The translations under genes were made by a program, and so were the position numbers. Below are positions 16,400 to 17,642 of a stretch of 17,642 nucleotides of DNA, in pieces. A model generated the notes under the pieces. It was not told the DNA's origin. It made no database searches and saw only the letters and a list, made by a program, of their open reading frames with translations. Position 1 is the stretch's first letter; each line of letters opens with the position of its first letter. Origin of the DNA: Bdellovibrio sp. (lineage in GTDB: Bacteria; Myxococcota; SpSt-1050); assembly GCA_020725805.1 (NCBI GenBank), contig DYEF01000062.1, positions 1 to 17,642 on the forward strand, in the 5' to 3' direction.

Positions 16400-16959
16400 A
16401 ATTCGTCTATTCTCGCTTTGTGTCTTGAAACAATCCTTCCCCAGTCTTCACTCTTAATCTTCTTCTGAAGAAGCATAAGCCCGTCCAGAAGTGCCTCAGG
16501 CCTCGGGGGACAACCCGGAATATAGATATCAACCGGAATAATCAGGTCAACCCCTTTTAAGACAGAATAGCTCCTGTCAAAGAGCCCGCCGCAGTTGGCG
16601 CAGGAGCCCATTGAAATGACATATTTGGGTTCCGACATCTGCTGATAAAGAAGTTTTACCCTTTCGGCCATCTTATATGTAACAGTCCCACCTACAATCA
16701 TTACATCTGCCTGTCTCGGAGTAGACCTGAAGACCATACCGAATCTGTCAAGGTCAGTCCTTGTCCCTCCGGCCTGCATCAGCTCGATGCCACAGCAGGC
16801 AGGAGAGAAGAGAAGATACCATAGGGAGTTTGCACGGGGAAGGTTTATCAGAAAACTCAGTTTCGAAAGAAGAACAAAACCGGTATTATCACCCTCAAGA
16901 TATAAATCACCGGTATGAGCATTTATTACAGAGTTATTGTTATTTACTTCCTTATCCAA
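16396..16959 (-). CDS. nuoB: NADH-quinone oxidoreductase subunit B ([4Fe-4S] cluster N2)
   Basis: A 187-residue Q-module subunit that binds terminal cluster N2. The adjacent cysteines are C55 and C56 ([11 protein letters not shown]), with later cysteines in GSCANCGG and [10 protein letters not shown]. The N-terminus has ~30 Asn/Asp-rich residues before the conserved domain. The start is TTG at 16959-16957, supported by AGGAG 7 nt upstream; the first conserved residue block is well inside. It overlaps the end of nuoA by 16 bases. An alternative later start is not needed. Confidence 0.94.
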   Translation of the reverse strand: MDKEVNNNNSVINAHTGDLYLEGDNTGFVLLSKLSFLINLPRANSLWYLLFSPACCGIELMQAGGTRTDLDRFGMVFRSTPRQADVMIVGGTVTYKMAERVKLLYQQMSEPKYVISMGSCANCGGLFDRSYSVLKGVDLIIPVDIYIPGCPPRPEALLDGLMLLQKKIKSEDWGRIVSRHKARIDEL

Positions 16960-17327
16960 TCCAGATCTCCTTTAATCAAGACATAGGAAAGTGCAGACAT
17001 AAGGATCAGCAAGAAGACAGAAAGCACAATGAGAAGACTGATATAATCACCCTGAATCAGAAAATATCTGAAGACCACGAAAGATGGCAGTGCTGCTGCA
17101 ACAGCCACATCAAAGACAATAAAAATAAGAGCAAACATATAAAAACGGGGATTATAATTAAACCAAGCCTTGGAAAACGGCCTTTCCCCGCACTCGTAAG
17201 TAGTTATCTTTTCATTATCTTCAACAGAAGGTCTTACGAACTTACCCAATAAAAGGGCAACAAATACAAATCCACTAGAAATTATGACAAATATAAAAAT
17301 TAAAAGGAACTCATACATAGTAAGCAC
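16944..17327 (-). CDS. nuoA: NADH-quinone oxidoreductase subunit A
   Basis: A 127-residue, three-helix complex I subunit, first in the operon. The family loop between helices 1 and 2 is present ([20 protein letters not shown]), including the conserved Cys and the ECG motif. [21 protein letters not shown] follows, with its conserved FD. The start is a GTG at 17327; the M-L-T-x-Y N-terminus resembles many NuoA proteins. An in-frame ATG at 17318 is a plausible alternative. Neither has a visible Shine-Dalgarno site. Confidence 0.94.
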   Translation of the reverse strand: MLTMYEFLLIFIFVIISSGFVFVALLLGKFVRPSVEDNEKITTYECGERPFSKAWFNYNPRFYMFALIFIVFDVAVAAALPSFVVFRYFLIQGDYISLLIVLSVFLLILMSALSYVLIKGDLDWIRK

Positions 17328-17348
17328 AATCTGAATTTGAAATCAATA

Positions 17349-17367
17349 CTTACGCCAGAAGCGTAAG
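17349..17367 (-). promoter_or_regulatory. Hairpin in the nuo leader
   Basis: A perfect 7-bp inverted repeat: CTTACGC (17349-17355) and GCGTAAG (17361-17367) with a 5-nt loop, about 20 bases upstream of the nuoA start. If transcribed it would form a stable small stem in the 5' leader. As DNA it could be a dyad operator. No T-run follows, so it is not a canonical terminator. Confidence 0.4.
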
Positions 17368-17377
17368 GTAATGTTGT

Positions 17378-17405
17378 GTATTACAAATTTATACAAGGTA
17401 GTCAA
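17378..17405 (-). promoter_or_regulatory. Candidate nuo promoter (proximal)
   Basis: On the minus strand, TTGACT (17405-17400; 5 of 6) is followed by a 16-nt spacer and TAATAC (17383-17378; 3 of 6). The -10 match is weak. Transcription would start near 17370 and include the 17349-17367 hairpin. Confidence 0.35.
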
Positions 17406-17457
17406 TCTATTTTTATCACTTTTTCAATGACAACCATATTTTTGGCTAAAGATGACA

Positions 17458-17463
17458 ATTATA
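17458..17463 (-). promoter_or_regulatory. Candidate distal -10 element upstream of nuo
   Basis: A perfect TATAAT on the minus strand, about 130 bases upstream of nuoA, but no recognisable -35 at 16-18 nt. ATGACAA (plus strand) occurs at 17427-17433 and 17452-17458, exactly 25 bases apart, beside this element, and could mark a regulator site. Confidence 0.25.
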
Positions 17464-17502
17464 CGAAAATCCTCTCTGTACAATTCCCAATTCCATCGGT
17501 GC

Positions 17503-17525
17503 CAGGTAGAATTAGTTCTAACCTG
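17503..17525. repeat. Near-perfect inverted repeat upstream of nuo
   Basis: CAGGTAGAA (17503-17511) and TTCTAACCTG (17516-17525) pair with one bulged base around TTAG. The inner TAGAA/TTCTA arms are perfect. It may be an operator-like dyad or the hairpin end of a gene beyond the window. Confidence 0.35.
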
Positions 17526-17642
17526 TTGATTTCACTGCATATTACCACTCACCTCCCATTATCCCATATCCCTTTTCTTTTCTCCCTCTCTCTGCTATTC
17601 AACCGGTGCCTGCCAAAAATCTGGAACGCAATTTGATGTCAT

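Larger units (their letters stand above)
17328..17642. other. Non-coding region upstream of the nuo operon
   Basis: This 315-base stretch holds no convincing gene. The longest plus-strand frame (17376-17636) lacks a ribosome site and recognisable content. Besides the promoter candidates, leader hairpin and inverted repeat listed separately, the right part is pyrimidine-rich on the plus strand (about 17550-17595). Nothing resembling nuoE, nuoF or nuoG is present. Confidence 0.6.

Noticed and set aside
16761-17252. Plus-strand open frame opposite nuoA/nuoB
   Set aside because: It is antisense to conserved complex I genes, and its translation is low-complexity His/Lys/Asp-rich without motifs.
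17376-17636. Plus-strand open frame of 86 codons in the nuo upstream region
   Set aside because: No ribosome site, no recognisable domain, and it overlaps candidate regulatory elements; hydrophobic content follows from the pyrimidine-rich DNA.

Overview
The window is a gene-dense stretch of a bacterial chromosome with moderately low GC by eye; many Arg codons are AGA/AGG, and GTG and TTG starts occur beside ATG. Two predicted lipoproteins and strong Shine-Dalgarno sites point to a Gram-negative-type bacterium. The FG-GAP surface lipoprotein, with an Asp/Gly-rich linker and a WNQHAYH...LNNFRQN tract, resembles proteins I associate with Myxococcota and other former deltaproteobacteria. The lysine-fermentation dehydrogenase and an 11-gene complex I without NADH-dehydrogenase module genes fit an anaerobe or facultative anaerobe. 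The lineage is an inference and I would not name a genus.

Layout. (1) 1-266 is a non-coding mosaic of short repeats: hairpin elements, a 7-bp tandem repeat and CTTCAG runs. A minus-strand gene may begin at the extreme left edge. (2) 267-4291, minus strand, is a tightly packed four-gene operon transcribed right to left: FG-GAP/CARDB-like lipoprotein, metallo-beta-lactamase-fold hydrolase, small jelly-roll-type lipoprotein, Mut7-C RNase-domain protein. Its promoter near 4316-4344 has a perfect -35. (3) 4292-4585 is a divergent intergenic region. (4) 4586-6803, plus strand, is a two-gene operon: a butyryl-CoA-dehydrogenase-like acyl-CoA dehydrogenase and L-erythro-3,5-diaminohexanoate dehydrogenase (kdd). 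(5) 6804-7102, between convergent genes, repeats the same repeat mosaic as the left edge. (6) 7103-17327, minus strand, is a complete nuoABCDHIJKLMN operon with no nuoE, nuoF or nuoG. (7) 17328-17642 is the nuo leader and upstream region, with candidate promoter elements and two inverted repeats but no gene.

How the genes work together. Kdd catalyses a step of lysine fermentation to butyrate and acetate, and the neighbouring dehydrogenase could reduce the crotonyl-CoA formed later in that route. The nuo genes build the membrane proton-pumping arm and the Q module of complex I. With no dehydrogenase-module genes here, electrons must enter through subunits encoded elsewhere or from another donor such as ferredoxin. 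The four-gene lipoprotein/RNase operon has no obvious metabolic link to the rest.

The least expected structure is not a protein. It is a family of four short intergenic hairpins whose loops are conserved but whose stems differ while staying complementary. They are interleaved with a 7-bp tandem repeat (TGTGGAC-like) and CTTCAG runs at two separate gene ends. No rRNA, tRNA, CRISPR array, transposase or phage gene was recognised.
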